NCBI GenBank assembly: GCA_964528085.1
Contig: CAZGRE010000069.1
Location: 1-5,073 of the forward strand
Source of the DNA: B2-G16 sp964528085
GTDB taxonomy: Bacteria > Bipolaricaulota > Bipolaricaulia > UBA7950 > UBA9294
Length of the DNA: 5,073 bases
Reading direction: 5' to 3'
Part shown: piece after piece, positions 1 through 5,073 of the stretch
Layout of the letters: every line of letters starts with the position of its first letter
Position numbering within the stretch: position 1 is the first letter of the stretch
Made by a program: the position numbers and the translations under genes
The notes under the pieces: generated by a model
What the model was told of the DNA's origin: nothing
What the model saw: the letters and a program-made list of their open reading frames with translations, nothing else
Databases searched by the model: none

Positions 1-1
1 C

Positions 2-61
2 GTCTACCGCCTTTACGGGCTCACGGAAGAAGAAATCAGAATTGTGGAAGAGCAGAGGTGA
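2..61 (+). CDS. C-terminal tail of a probable TaqI/Eco57I-like DNA methyltransferase or restriction protein (partial)
   Basis: The window opens inside a + strand reading frame that gives 19 residues (beginning VYRLYGLTEEE, ending IVEEQR) and stops at TGA 59-61. The pattern Y-x-LYGLT-EEE-I-x-IVEE is the usual last stretch of large class I SAM-dependent DNA methyltransferases with a TaqI-like C-terminal specificity region, including Eco57I-type fused restriction-modification enzymes and PglX-like proteins. That link is family recall on a very short stretch. No catalytic motif lies inside the window, so activity and type cannot be judged. The gene ends 67 bases before the next start, on the same strand. 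A restriction or phage-defence neighbour would fit the HEPN/MNT pair that follows. Confidence 0.5.
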   Translation, partial: VYRLYGLTEEEIRIVEEQR

Positions 62-70
62 AGGCCGCCG

Positions 71-115
71 TTGTATAACTTAGTTGTACAATCGACCATA
101 ATTATTGTACAATCG
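71..115. promoter_or_regulatory. Three TTGTAYAA boxes, candidate operator/promoter of the HTH-MNT/HEPN operon
   Basis: The AT-rich spacer carries TTGTATAAC at 71-79, TTGTACAATCG at 84-94 and the same 11 bases again at 105-115. TTGTACAA is a perfect 8-base palindrome. The two identical copies are 21 bases apart, about two helical turns, and the degenerate copy is 13 bases upstream. The boxes end just before the ribosome binding site at 119. Possible -10 hexamers are TATAAC (74-79, inside the first box) and CATAAT (97-102, between boxes two and three). Neither has a good -35 at ideal distance. The next gene encodes a winged-helix domain, so autoregulation at these boxes is a reasonable inference but is not shown by the sequence. 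Confidence 0.5.
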
Positions 116-118
116 GGC

Positions 119-124
119 GGAGGT
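119..124 (+). promoter_or_regulatory. Ribosome binding site GGAGGT that sets the HTH-MNT start
   Basis: GGAGGT lies four bases before ATG 129. It rules against the in-frame TTG at 105, which would put this site inside the coding region and would overlap the third TTGTACAA box. Confidence 0.75.
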
Positions 125-128
125 CCCC

Positions 129-716
129 ATGCTGAAACGGTTATTCGGTTCAGAGGCTCGGGTGAGGATACTGAGCCTGTTCATGTTGAATCCCGCATCT
201 GAATTCTACCTCCGGGAGATCGCCCGCAGGCTCGATCTACCACCGCACGCTGTGACACAGGAGACCAAGCGCCTAACGGAGATCGGCCTTCTCATACGTG
301 AGCGCCGCGGGAACAACGTCTACTTCCGCGTCAACCGTGACTTCCCGATCTTTCCCGAACTGAAAGCGATCATCCTGCGGACGGTCGGAATCGGCGACCG
401 GCTCAGGGAGGCGCTGACACAGGAGGGGGATATCGACGCGGCCTTCATCTACGGCTCATACGCCAAGGGCGGAGAAAGCCTGGAAAGCGATGTGGACATC
501 TTTATCGTCGGGGATATACCTCCGCGACGGTTGACTCCTATCCTCTCACAGCTCGAAGAGGAAATAGGACGGGAGCTGAATGCCACCATATTCACGCGCG
601 AGGAGATGAGCCGGCGGATGAACAACGGCGATCACTTCGTCTCCTCGGTCATGGCCGGCCAGAAGATCTTCCTGATTGGGAATGAGGAGGTACTCGAATC
701 CATTGCTGAGGGATGA
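129..716 (+). CDS. Winged-helix protein fused to a minimal nucleotidyltransferase (MNT) domain; antitoxin candidate
   Basis: A 195-residue protein. Residues about 1-70 form a winged helix-turn-helix of the ArsR-like kind: a conserved entry RLFGSEARVRIL, then FYLREIARRLDLPPHAVTQETKRL as helix-turn-helix, then GLLIRERRGNNVYFRVN as wing. Residues about 100-185 are a minimal nucleotidyltransferase domain with G109-S110, ten residues, then D121-V-D123, the exact GS-x10-D-x-D motif of MntA-type antitoxins. The usual third acidic position appears to be replaced (ELNATIF, around N151), though alignment is needed to be sure. Established family knowledge: MntA-type enzymes transfer AMP from ATP onto a tyrosine of the partner HEPN toxin and silence it. 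The HEPN partner starts inside the end of this gene. The fused DNA-binding domain suggests the protein also represses its own operon. ATG 129 is chosen because of GGAGGT at 119-124. It should be cytoplasmic; no signal peptide or membrane segment is seen. Confidence 0.85.
   Translation: MLKRLFGSEARVRILSLFMLNPASEFYLREIARRLDLPPHAVTQETKRLTEIGLLIRERRGNNVYFRVNRDFPIFPELKAIILRTVGIGDRLREALTQEGDIDAAFIYGSYAKGGESLESDVDIFIVGDIPPRRLTPILSQLEEEIGRELNATIFTREEMSRRMNNGDHFVSSVMAGQKIFLIGNEEVLESIAEG
686..691 (+). promoter_or_regulatory. Ribosome binding site GGAGGT inside the HTH-MNT gene, for the HEPN gene
   Basis: GGAGGT at 686-691 lies near the 3' end of the MNT coding region. The next in-frame start candidate for the HEPN frame is TTG at 703, 11 bases downstream, which is a longer gap than ideal. 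The upstream in-frame ATG 682 and TTG 676 would place the site inside or against the start. Confidence 0.45.
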
Positions 717-1170
717 CGGTCTCCATCACGAGCCCACCTCGCGGGAGGAGATTGCGAACCTCTTGCGTCTAGTGAGACGGGACCTAGTTCAGGCTGATAT
801 CAGAAGCCTCTATCCCGACGGACGTTTCGCCTTCGCCTACAACGCGGCCCTCCAGCTTGCAACCATCTTCCTCCGCCTTCAGCAGATCCGCATCGGCGCG
901 CATTCCCACCATGTCCGGACCTTTCGGGAATTGAAGCGCCTCCTTCCTTCCGAACAACGGCGATTCGCTCTGGAGTTCGAGCGGGCGCGGCGGAAGCGGC
1001 ACACACTGATGTACGATCAAGCCGGCGCAATCAGCAACCGTGAAGTCCAAGAACTCATAGCCGAGGTCAAAGAGTTCCATGAATGGCTTTTTCACGAGCT
1101 TAGTACCCGGTTCAGAGAGTACCTGCCCGACGAAGTGGAAGGAGGAATGCCAGATGAAAAGCCTTCGTAA
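703..1170 (+). CDS. HEPN-domain protein, toxin candidate paired with the MNT protein
   Basis: About 155 residues, mostly helical, rich in Arg, Glu and Leu, without signal peptide or membrane segment. The layout fits a HEPN domain: a first helix pair around residues 40-62 (FAFAYNAALQLATIFLRLQ), a loop with SHHVRTFREL (68-77), and a late helix with ERARRKRHTLMYD (93-105) holding the R-x5-H pair R94/H100 and Y104. This resembles the SAV_6107-like HEPN group, where RRKRN-x2-x-YD is common, by recall. HEPN proteins paired with MNT proteins are usually RNases (HepT type) that the MNT partner inactivates by adding AMP to a tyrosine near the RNase motif; that role is inferred here. It overlaps the HTH-MNT gene by 14 bases and the next gene by 17, so translation is probably coupled. 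The start is uncertain: TTG 703 is preferred for its GGAGGT at 686, while ATG 682 and TTG 676 are in frame. Confidence 0.75.
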   Translation: MLRDDGLHHEPTSREEIANLLRLVRRDLVQADIRSLYPDGRFAFAYNAALQLATIFLRLQQIRIGAHSHHVRTFRELKRLLPSEQRRFALEFERARRKRHTLMYDQAGAISNREVQELIAEVKEFHEWLFHELSTRFREYLPDEVEGGMPDEKPS

Positions 1171-1573
1171 GGAACTGTGGTTCGAGACCCCGACCCGCCG
1201 GGCGTTCATCAACATCACCCCGCAGGTGGAGGAGGCGGTGCGTGAGAGCGGAGTAAAAGAGGGGCTGTGCCTGGTGAACGCGATGCACATCACGGCGAGC
1301 GTCTACATCAACGACGACGAACCGGGGCTCCTCGCCGATTACGAGGAGTGGCTGGAGGGGCTCGCTCCGCACGAGCCGATCTCCCGCTACCGCCACAACC
1401 GCACCGGGGAGGACAACGGCGACGCTCATCTGAAGCGCCAGATCATGGGGCGTGAGGTAGTGGTGGCGATCACCGACGGAAAGCTCGATCTCGGCCCGTG
1501 GGAGCAGATCTTCTACGGCGAGTTCGACGGCCGGCGGAGGAAGCGCGTGCTCATCAAAATCATCGGGGAATAG
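1154..1573 (+). CDS. YjbQ/UPF0047 family protein
   Basis: A 139-residue protein of full family length. Family features are visible in order: H45-I-T-A-S-V followed by an acidic N-D-D-E run (53-56), LLADYEEWL (59-67), H81 in YRHN, H92 in AHLKRQIMG, then a DGKLDLGPWEQI stretch (108-119), and E123 with GRRRKRVLIKIIG at the end. The conserved histidines are thought to bind a ligand or metal. Bacterial YjbQ has been linked to a secondary thiamine-phosphate synthase activity, but the physiological role is still poorly defined. ATG 1154 is chosen because AAGGAGG lies at 1139-1145, eight bases upstream; an in-frame ATG at 1079 is less likely and lies well inside the HEPN gene. The gene overlaps the HEPN gene by 17 bases, so it is probably the third cistron of the same operon. 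Whether it takes part in the toxin-antitoxin function or merely shares the transcript is unknown. Confidence 0.9.
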   Translation: MKSLRKELWFETPTRRAFINITPQVEEAVRESGVKEGLCLVNAMHITASVYINDDEPGLLADYEEWLEGLAPHEPISRYRHNRTGEDNGDAHLKRQIMGREVVVAITDGKLDLGPWEQIFYGEFDGRRRKRVLIKIIGE

Positions 1574-1594
1574 AGCTGCGATCCGCTACCCGAT
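1562..1594. terminator. Possible hairpin spanning both convergent stop codons
   Basis: ATCGGG at 1562-1567 can pair with CCCGAT at 1589-1594. After a three-base bulge the TAG at 1571-1573 can pair with CTA at 1586-1588, which are the two stop codons of the convergent genes. There is no clear T-run on either side, so it is at best a weak bidirectional terminator. It is the only candidate in the 12-base gap. Confidence 0.25.
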
Positions 1595-2104
1595 CAGCGC
1601 CTCGATGATCGTCCGGCAGAAGGCGGGAAGATCGATCGGAATCCTCGATGTGATCAGGTTACCGTCGCGGACGACCTCCTGATCGATCCACTCCGCGCCG
1701 GCGTTTCTCAGATCGTCCTTGATTGAGGAGACGCTCGTCACCCTTCTCCCTTTGAGGATCCCGGCCGAGGCGAGGACCCAGCCAGCGTGACAGATCGCAG
1801 CGACGACCTTCCCCTGCTCGTAGGCGTCGCGCACAAGCCCGACGAGGGCTTCATCGCGGCGGATCAGATCAGGTGCGTAACCGCCCGGAATCACGATTCC
1901 ATCGAAATCGTCGGCCTTCGCCTCCTTCCCCGCGAGCTTCGCCTCAGCCGGATAGCCGAGCTTGCTCTTGTAGACCCTCGCCTCCGACCCGACTGGGACG
2001 ACCTCGGCTCCCTCCTCCTGCAAGCGGTAGTACGGATACCAGAACTCGAGCTCCTGATAGAGATCGGCAACGAGAAGCGCGACCCTCTTTCCTGAAAGCT
2101 TCAT
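1586..2104 (-). CDS. DJ-1/PfpI family protein
   Basis: A 172-residue protein with the full single-domain architecture of the DJ-1/PfpI superfamily. E18 sits in ADLYQELEFWYPYYRLQEEG, matching the conserved Glu that supports the reactive cysteine. FDGIVIPGGYAPD (67-79) is the central strand and glycine loop, and AICHAGWVLASAG (103-115) holds the nucleophile elbow with C105 and H106. TSVSSIKDDLRNAGA and the final SRIPIDLPAFCRTIIEAL complete the fold. Members closest to this pattern include PfpI-type intracellular peptidase-like proteins and YhbO-like stress proteins reported as deglycases or glyoxalases, an activity that is debated. The specific reaction cannot be read from sequence. ATG 2104 is chosen because GGAGG lies a few bases upstream on the minus strand; the open frame extends further upstream to 2290, but only through the Nudix coding region. 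It lies 34 bases after the Nudix gene, likely cotranscribed. Confidence 0.9.
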   Translation of the reverse strand: MKLSGKRVALLVADLYQELEFWYPYYRLQEEGAEVVPVGSEARVYKSKLGYPAEAKLAGKEAKADDFDGIVIPGGYAPDLIRRDEALVGLVRDAYEQGKVVAAICHAGWVLASAGILKGRRVTSVSSIKDDLRNAGAEWIDQEVVRDGNLITSRIPIDLPAFCRTIIEALIG

Positions 2105-2138
2105 CCTTCCCTCCTTGCTAGATCCAGCGTACCCACGA

Positions 2139-2627
2139 TCATATCCCAACGCGAACCGGCTGCGGCGGAGGTCCGTGCCGGATGAGATCGTCCAAAAGCT
2201 CGCCCAGCCGCTGAGGGACGAAAAGCTCGTTTGAGCCGCGGATCTCGGGGATCGTCCACCAACGGAATCCGACGAAAGCGTCAATCTCAACCTTCTCGGG
2301 GTTTCCTTTCATCGTCGGTTCGTACCACTCTGTCTCCGCAAGGTAGTAGGTCTCACGCTGGCTTATCCTCCTGCCCGCCCAGGAGAACGTGTGCTCCCGG
2401 ATCCAAAGCGGTGGACCGAGGCGGAATTCCTCGAGGCCCGTCTCTTCCCGTAGTTCCCGGCGGAGGCAGGATTCCGGCTCCTCGCCGGGGCCCATTCCGC
2501 CGCCCGGTGTAAGCCAGAGCCTAAACCCGCTCGCCGGTTCCTCCGCTTGAATCAAGAGGACCTTCCCTTCAGGGGTGAGGAGAACGGCGCGGACCGCCTC
2601 CCTACTCTCAACCCTGCGATCTTCCAT
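2139..2627 (-). CDS. Nudix hydrolase
   Basis: A 162-residue protein with a complete Nudix box, G-x5-E-x7-R-E-L-x-E-E-x-G-L: G43, E49, R57-E58-L59, E61-E62, G64-L65. The E58, E61 and E62 carboxylates would bind the divalent metal. The family cleaves nucleoside diphosphates linked to another group (X). An N-terminal strand (VRAVLLTPEGKVLLIQ) precedes LWLTPGGG, and the tail is a FRWWTIPEI turn followed by a helix and a PPPQPVRVGI end; similar endings occur in uncharacterised bacterial Nudix proteins, by recall. The substrate is not predictable. ATG 2627 is preferred because GAGGGGG lies just upstream on the minus strand. The in-frame ATG 2645 adds six residues (MGRGGS) and has only a weak site. 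It is first of a probable two-gene operon with the DJ-1/PfpI gene, which suggests metabolite or damage clean-up, as inference only. Confidence 0.92.
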   Translation of the reverse strand: MEDRRVESREAVRAVLLTPEGKVLLIQAEEPASGFRLWLTPGGGMGPGEEPESCLRRELREETGLEEFRLGPPLWIREHTFSWAGRRISQRETYYLAETEWYEPTMKGNPEKVEIDAFVGFRWWTIPEIRGSNELFVPQRLGELLDDLIRHGPPPQPVRVGI

Positions 2628-2695
2628 CGAACCCCCTCGTCCCATCTTACCCGAGACTGGGGAGCGGTGAAATGCCCGATACCTTCCGCAGACGT

Positions 2696-2722
2696 AAACT
2701 ATCGAAAACGGATTGAGCTCAA
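2696..2722 (-). promoter_or_regulatory. Weak promoter candidate for the Nudix/PfpI operon
   Basis: On the minus strand TTGAGC (2722-2717) and TAGTTT (2701-2696) are separated by 15 bases, about 70 bases upstream of the Nudix start. The -35 is fair, the -10 is poor and the spacing is short. Some promoter is expected here because the ABC genes end at 2813. Confidence 0.2.
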
Positions 2723-2733
2723 GGAGGATGAAG

Positions 2734-2796
2734 ATGAGCGAGAGGGCGAATCGAAAGCGAATGCAGTTCCTCTTCGATTTGTTTACAAAGCTATAG
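2734..2796 (+). CDS. Possible 20-residue peptide or gene remnant with strong RBS
   Basis: AAGGAGG at 2721-2727 lies six bases before ATG 2734, a near-ideal site. The frame reads MSERANRKRM followed by a hydrophobic-aromatic end (QFLFDLFTKL) and stops at TAG 2794-2796, followed at once by TAA. A basic N-terminal part and amphipathic C-terminal part give it the look of real coding sequence, but I do not recognise it. It points opposite to the genes on both sides. It could be a small peptide, the surviving 5' end of a lost gene, or chance. The 2628-2812 stretch holds nothing else I can support as a gene. Confidence 0.25.
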   Translation: MSERANRKRMQFLFDLFTKL

Positions 2797-2812
2797 TAAA
2801 GTCCCTCTCCTA

Positions 2813-3775
2813 CTACTTACCCCGCTTCATGGTAATGGCGATCAAGATTATCAAACCCTTAACGATCGGCTGAAAAAAGGGCGAGACACCTAGAAGATTC
2901 AGTCCATTACTGATGATGCCGATAATGAGAGCACCCAAGGCAGTCCCATGGATGGTTCCGATGCCTCCGGTCAGGGTTGCACCTCCAAGAATGGCGGAGG
3001 CGATGACGTCGATCTCCATCCCCACGGCAGCGGTCGGTTGGGCAGAGAGCAGACGAGACGTAATCAGGACTCCGCCTAAACCGCTCAGCAAGCCGGTGAG
3101 TACAAATCCCGAAATCCTATATCTTTTGATCTTTATTGCGGAGAGACGTGCTGCCTCTGGGTTGGCACCGATCGCGCGGATATACAGCCCGTGCTTCGTC
3201 TTGTTGAGAACAATAAAAGCAGCGGCAAAAACGGCCAGCGCGATGATAGAGGAGACGGGTATGCTACCGACGTAACCCGCGCCAAGGACGCCGAAGCTCA
3301 GAGGGAGACCGGAGATCGGATAGCCCTGGGTCCAAACATAGGCGATCCCTCGTGCGATTCCCATCATCGCAAGCGTTACAATAAAGGATTGGACCCTCCC
3401 ATAGACAACGCCGATACTAATCACCATTCCCACCACCGCTCCAGCGAACAACCCCCCCAAAATAGCAAGTACGAATGACCCTGTCGTTGTCAAGATTGCA
3501 CCGGTCACAACCCCGGCAAGGGCGGCGGTCGAGCCAACGGAAAGATCGATCTCACCCAATAACAACAAGAATGTCATGCCGACAGCGATGATGAAGTTTA
3601 TTGACACCTGCCGTGTAACGTTCAACAGGTTCCGCGAGGTAAAGAAGAACTCCGACGCAGAGGAAAAACCAACAACCAGCAAGATTAGAATGACTAGCAG
3701 GCCGATCTCTCCCGAAAGGATCCTATATATCCTCGACAGCCACGAACGATCCACTCCGAACCTCTTCCCCGCCAT
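2813..3775 (-). CDS. Sugar ABC transporter permease, RbsC type (BPD_transp_2 family)
   Basis: A 320-residue integral membrane protein of normal length for ribose/xylose/galactose-type (CUT2) permeases. About eight to ten hydrophobic segments are visible, for example near residues 24-38, 57-73, 82-96, 100-124, 128-147, 172-191, 220-238, 275-292 and 302-316. Family marks are GEIDLSVGS (74-82), GANPEAARLSAIKIKRYR (203-220; the cytoplasmic loop expected to contact the ATPase) and DVIASAILGGATLTGGIGTI (256-275) followed by GTALGALIIGIISNGLNLLG. In the complex, two permease subunits form the channel through which the sugar passes. The start ATG 3775 has AAGGAG upstream with a somewhat long gap of about 13 bases. 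It lies 27 bases after the ATPase gene and is the last gene of the operon. The substrate cannot be assigned; ribose, xylose, galactose or another monosaccharide are all possible, so no gene symbol is given. Confidence 0.94.
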   Translation of the reverse strand: MAGKRFGVDRSWLSRIYRILSGEIGLLVILILLVVGFSSASEFFFTSRNLLNVTRQVSINFIIAVGMTFLLLLGEIDLSVGSTAALAGVVTGAILTTTGSFVLAILGGLFAGAVVGMVISIGVVYGRVQSFIVTLAMMGIARGIAYVWTQGYPISGLPLSFGVLGAGYVGSIPVSSIIALAVFAAAFIVLNKTKHGLYIRAIGANPEAARLSAIKIKRYRISGFVLTGLLSGLGGVLITSRLLSAQPTAAVGMEIDVIASAILGGATLTGGIGTIHGTALGALIIGIISNGLNLLGVSPFFQPIVKGLIILIAITMKRGK

Positions 3776-3802
3776 TGAATCACCCGCTCTCCTTCCTACC
3801 CC

Positions 3803-5073
3803 CTATCCCAGAGCTAGGGCGACGATCTCATCTAACTTAGCATCGCGCCCCCCGAGCATCCCAACAATTTTCCCTTTCTTCAAGACAATGATCCGATCGC
3901 ATATCCCAAGAACTTCTTTGAATTCAGATGTCAGGTAGAGAATTGCGACCCCACTCTGCGCCAGCTTGATGATCAGTTTACGGATCTCGACCTTGGCGCC
4001 GACATCGATTCCCCGGGTAGGCTCGTCCAACACGATGATCTTCGGTTTCGCAATGAGCCACTTTGCGATAGCCACTTTCTGCTGATTACCGCCGCTGAGA
4101 TTCCGAACGGGTATAGCACCATCGTTCGGTACAATTCGGCAGGCGGCGATCGCCTCTTGGCTAACAAGCCGTTTCTTCCTACTCGACAGGAAAACTAGCC
4201 CGAAGAGTACTCGCTTTATGTTCACCATGATGATGTTGTTTGCAACGGTGAGCAACGGGAAAATCCCTTGAGTCTTGCGCTCCTCGGGAACTAACGCAAG
4301 CCCGGTGTCTTTCGCCTTTTGAGGAGTCAACGAGGTGTATTCACGGCCGAAGATTTTAACCGAACCCGAGGAGATGGGATCCACTCCGAAAATGGCACGC
4401 CCAATCTCCGTCTTCCCAGAGCCGATCACCCCCGTAATGCCAAGGATCTCCCCTTTTCTCAGAGTGAAGCTAATAGGCTCGTTCAATTTTGGGATCCAAA
4501 GCTCGTTCACTTCAAGCGCGAGTTCGTCGTCCGTCACTTTGTGCTCCAAGAGACGCACATCCTCAACCTCTCTACCAACGATGGCTCTCGATAGCTCTTC
4601 CACCGAGGTTCTCTCTATATCGAACGTATCGATCAGGGCGCCGTCCCTCAATACAGAGACGCGGTCAGCCAGCTCGAAGACCTCCTCTAGATGGTGCGAG
4701 ATGTATAAAATGGTTACGTGCCTTTCTTTTAGATCCCTCACAATGTCAAAGAGGGTGACTATCTCTGCCCGGGACATCCCGGTGGTCGCTTCATCCATTA
4801 TCAGGAACTTAGCGTTTAGGGAGATCGCCTTCAGGATCTCAACGATACGCTTCTGGCCGAGGCCTAGCTCACCGATCGGCGCGGTAGGATCGATCTCAAC
4901 GCTAAACCTCTCCAGCAACTCCTCCGCCTTATTACGAATGTTTCGGGATCTAAGCCAGCCCAGCTTGCCACGGGTCGGCTCATTTCCAAAGAAAAGGTTG
5001 TACATAACCGGGAGTTGGGGGAAGAGGTTGACCTCCTGGTAGATCGCTGCGATACCGATTTCTCTTGACTGAA
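3803..5073 (-). CDS. Sugar ABC transporter ATP-binding protein, RbsA/MglA type (5' end outside window)
   Basis: A tandem-domain ATPase that powers sugar import with the RbsC-type permease. The frame runs open to the window edge, so the start and the first Walker A are not seen; about 422 residues are present of the usual 500 or so. The ATG at 5005 is internal, because IYQEVNLFPQLP, the first-domain Q-loop, lies upstream of it. Numbering from the first complete codon, domain 1 shows Q12, a modified signature LGLGQ (69-73), Walker B LIMDEATTG (90-98) and switch H126. Domain 2 shows Walker A GVIGSGKTE with K220, signature LSGGNQQK (325-332) and Walker B IIVLDEPTRGID (345-356). The domain-2 switch histidine is replaced (LYLTSEFKEV), as is usual in this family. 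Unusual points are LGLGQ for LSxGQ and DEATT for DEPT in domain 1, and Lys rather than the common Arg in the domain-2 P-loop. Confidence 0.95.
   Translation of the reverse strand, partial: QSREIGIAAIYQEVNLFPQLPVMYNLFFGNEPTRGKLGWLRSRNIRNKAEELLERFSVEIDPTAPIGELGLGQKRIVEILKAISLNAKFLIMDEATTGMSRAEIVTLFDIVRDLKERHVTILYISHHLEEVFELADRVSVLRDGALIDTFDIERTSVEELSRAIVGREVEDVRLLEHKVTDDELALEVNELWIPKLNEPISFTLRKGEILGITGVIGSGKTEIGRAIFGVDPISSGSVKIFGREYTSLTPQKAKDTGLALVPEERKTQGIFPLLTVANNIIMVNIKRVLFGLVFLSSRKKRLVSQEAIAACRIVPNDGAIPVRNLSGGNQQKVAIAKWLIAKPKIIVLDEPTRGIDVGAKVEIRKLIIKLAQSGVAILYLTSEFKEVLGICDRIIVLKKGKIVGMLGGRDAKLDEIVALALG

Noticed and set aside
105..128. TTG 105 as start of the HTH-MNT gene
   Set aside because: It would include the ribosome binding site and the third TTGTACAA box in the coding region; ATG 129 has GGAGGT at ideal distance.
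713..716. ATGA overlap at the end of the HTH-MNT gene as a translational start
   Set aside because: The ATG is not in the HEPN frame and its frame closes after a short run without homology features.
784..1293. Minus-strand open frame of 169 codons across the HEPN and yjbQ-like genes
   Set aside because: It lies opposite two well-supported, coupled genes, has no recognisable domain and is best explained as a high-GC shadow frame.
2105..2290. 62-residue N-terminal extension of the DJ-1/PfpI protein
   Set aside because: The extension only reads through the Nudix coding region in another frame and lacks family features; ATG 2104 has a strong ribosome binding site.
2713..2722. TTGAGCTCAA palindrome in the intergenic stretch
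   Set aside because: A single copy of a 10-base palindrome with no repeats near it; not enough to call an operator.
2778..2800. TTTGTTTACAAA inverted repeat and TTTAC/GTAAA pairing as an ABC operon terminator or operator
   Set aside because: The stems are 5 bp and AT-rich without a T-run, and the site is downstream of the ABC genes, where a sugar-repressor operator is not expected.
2547..2873. Plus-strand open frame of 108 codons across the Nudix start, the gap and the permease end
   Set aside because: It starts inside the Nudix gene and ends inside the permease gene, with no ribosome binding site or domain; a shadow frame.
4335..5042. Plus-strand open frame of 235 codons opposite the ATPase gene
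   Set aside because: Serine-rich antisense shadow of a strongly supported ABC ATPase.

Overview
This is a bacterial window with compact, mostly overlapping or closely spaced genes, strong Shine-Dalgarno sites (GGAGGT, AAGGAGG) and moderately high GC. Lines I counted by hand give about 62% in the yjbQ-like gene and about 52% in the ABC transporter genes. Nothing here fixes the taxon. No rRNA, tRNA, CRISPR array, transposase or phage gene is visible.

Left part, + strand (1-1573). The first 61 bases are the last codons of an upstream gene. Its ending resembles the C-terminus of TaqI/Eco57I-type DNA methyltransferase/restriction proteins. A short AT-rich spacer follows with three TTGTAYAA boxes. 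Then come three genes that overlap or are tightly coupled. The first is a winged-helix protein fused to a minimal nucleotidyltransferase (MNT) domain with an exact GS-x10-D-x-D motif. The second is a HEPN-domain protein that begins inside the first gene. The third is a YjbQ/UPF0047 protein that begins inside the HEPN gene. The first two form a recognisable HEPN/MNT toxin-antitoxin type pair in which the antitoxin candidate carries its own DNA-binding domain. The repeated boxes just upstream are natural candidates for its operator. With the methyltransferase-like tail next door, this looks like the edge of a defence island.

Middle part, - strand (1586-2627). A Nudix hydrolase followed by a DJ-1/PfpI family protein probably forms a small housekeeping or stress operon read right to left. 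It converges on the yjbQ-like gene with only 12 bases between stop codons.

Between 2628 and 2812 there is no clear gene. The stretch holds a weak promoter candidate for the Nudix operon and a 20-codon + strand ORF with a very good ribosome binding site, which may be a remnant or a small peptide.

Right part, - strand (2813-5073). These are two genes of a ribose/xylose/galactose-type (CUT2) ABC sugar importer: a tandem-domain ATPase whose 5' end lies outside the window, followed 27 bases later by the RbsC-type permease. The substrate-binding protein is not in the window and would be expected upstream of the ATPase.
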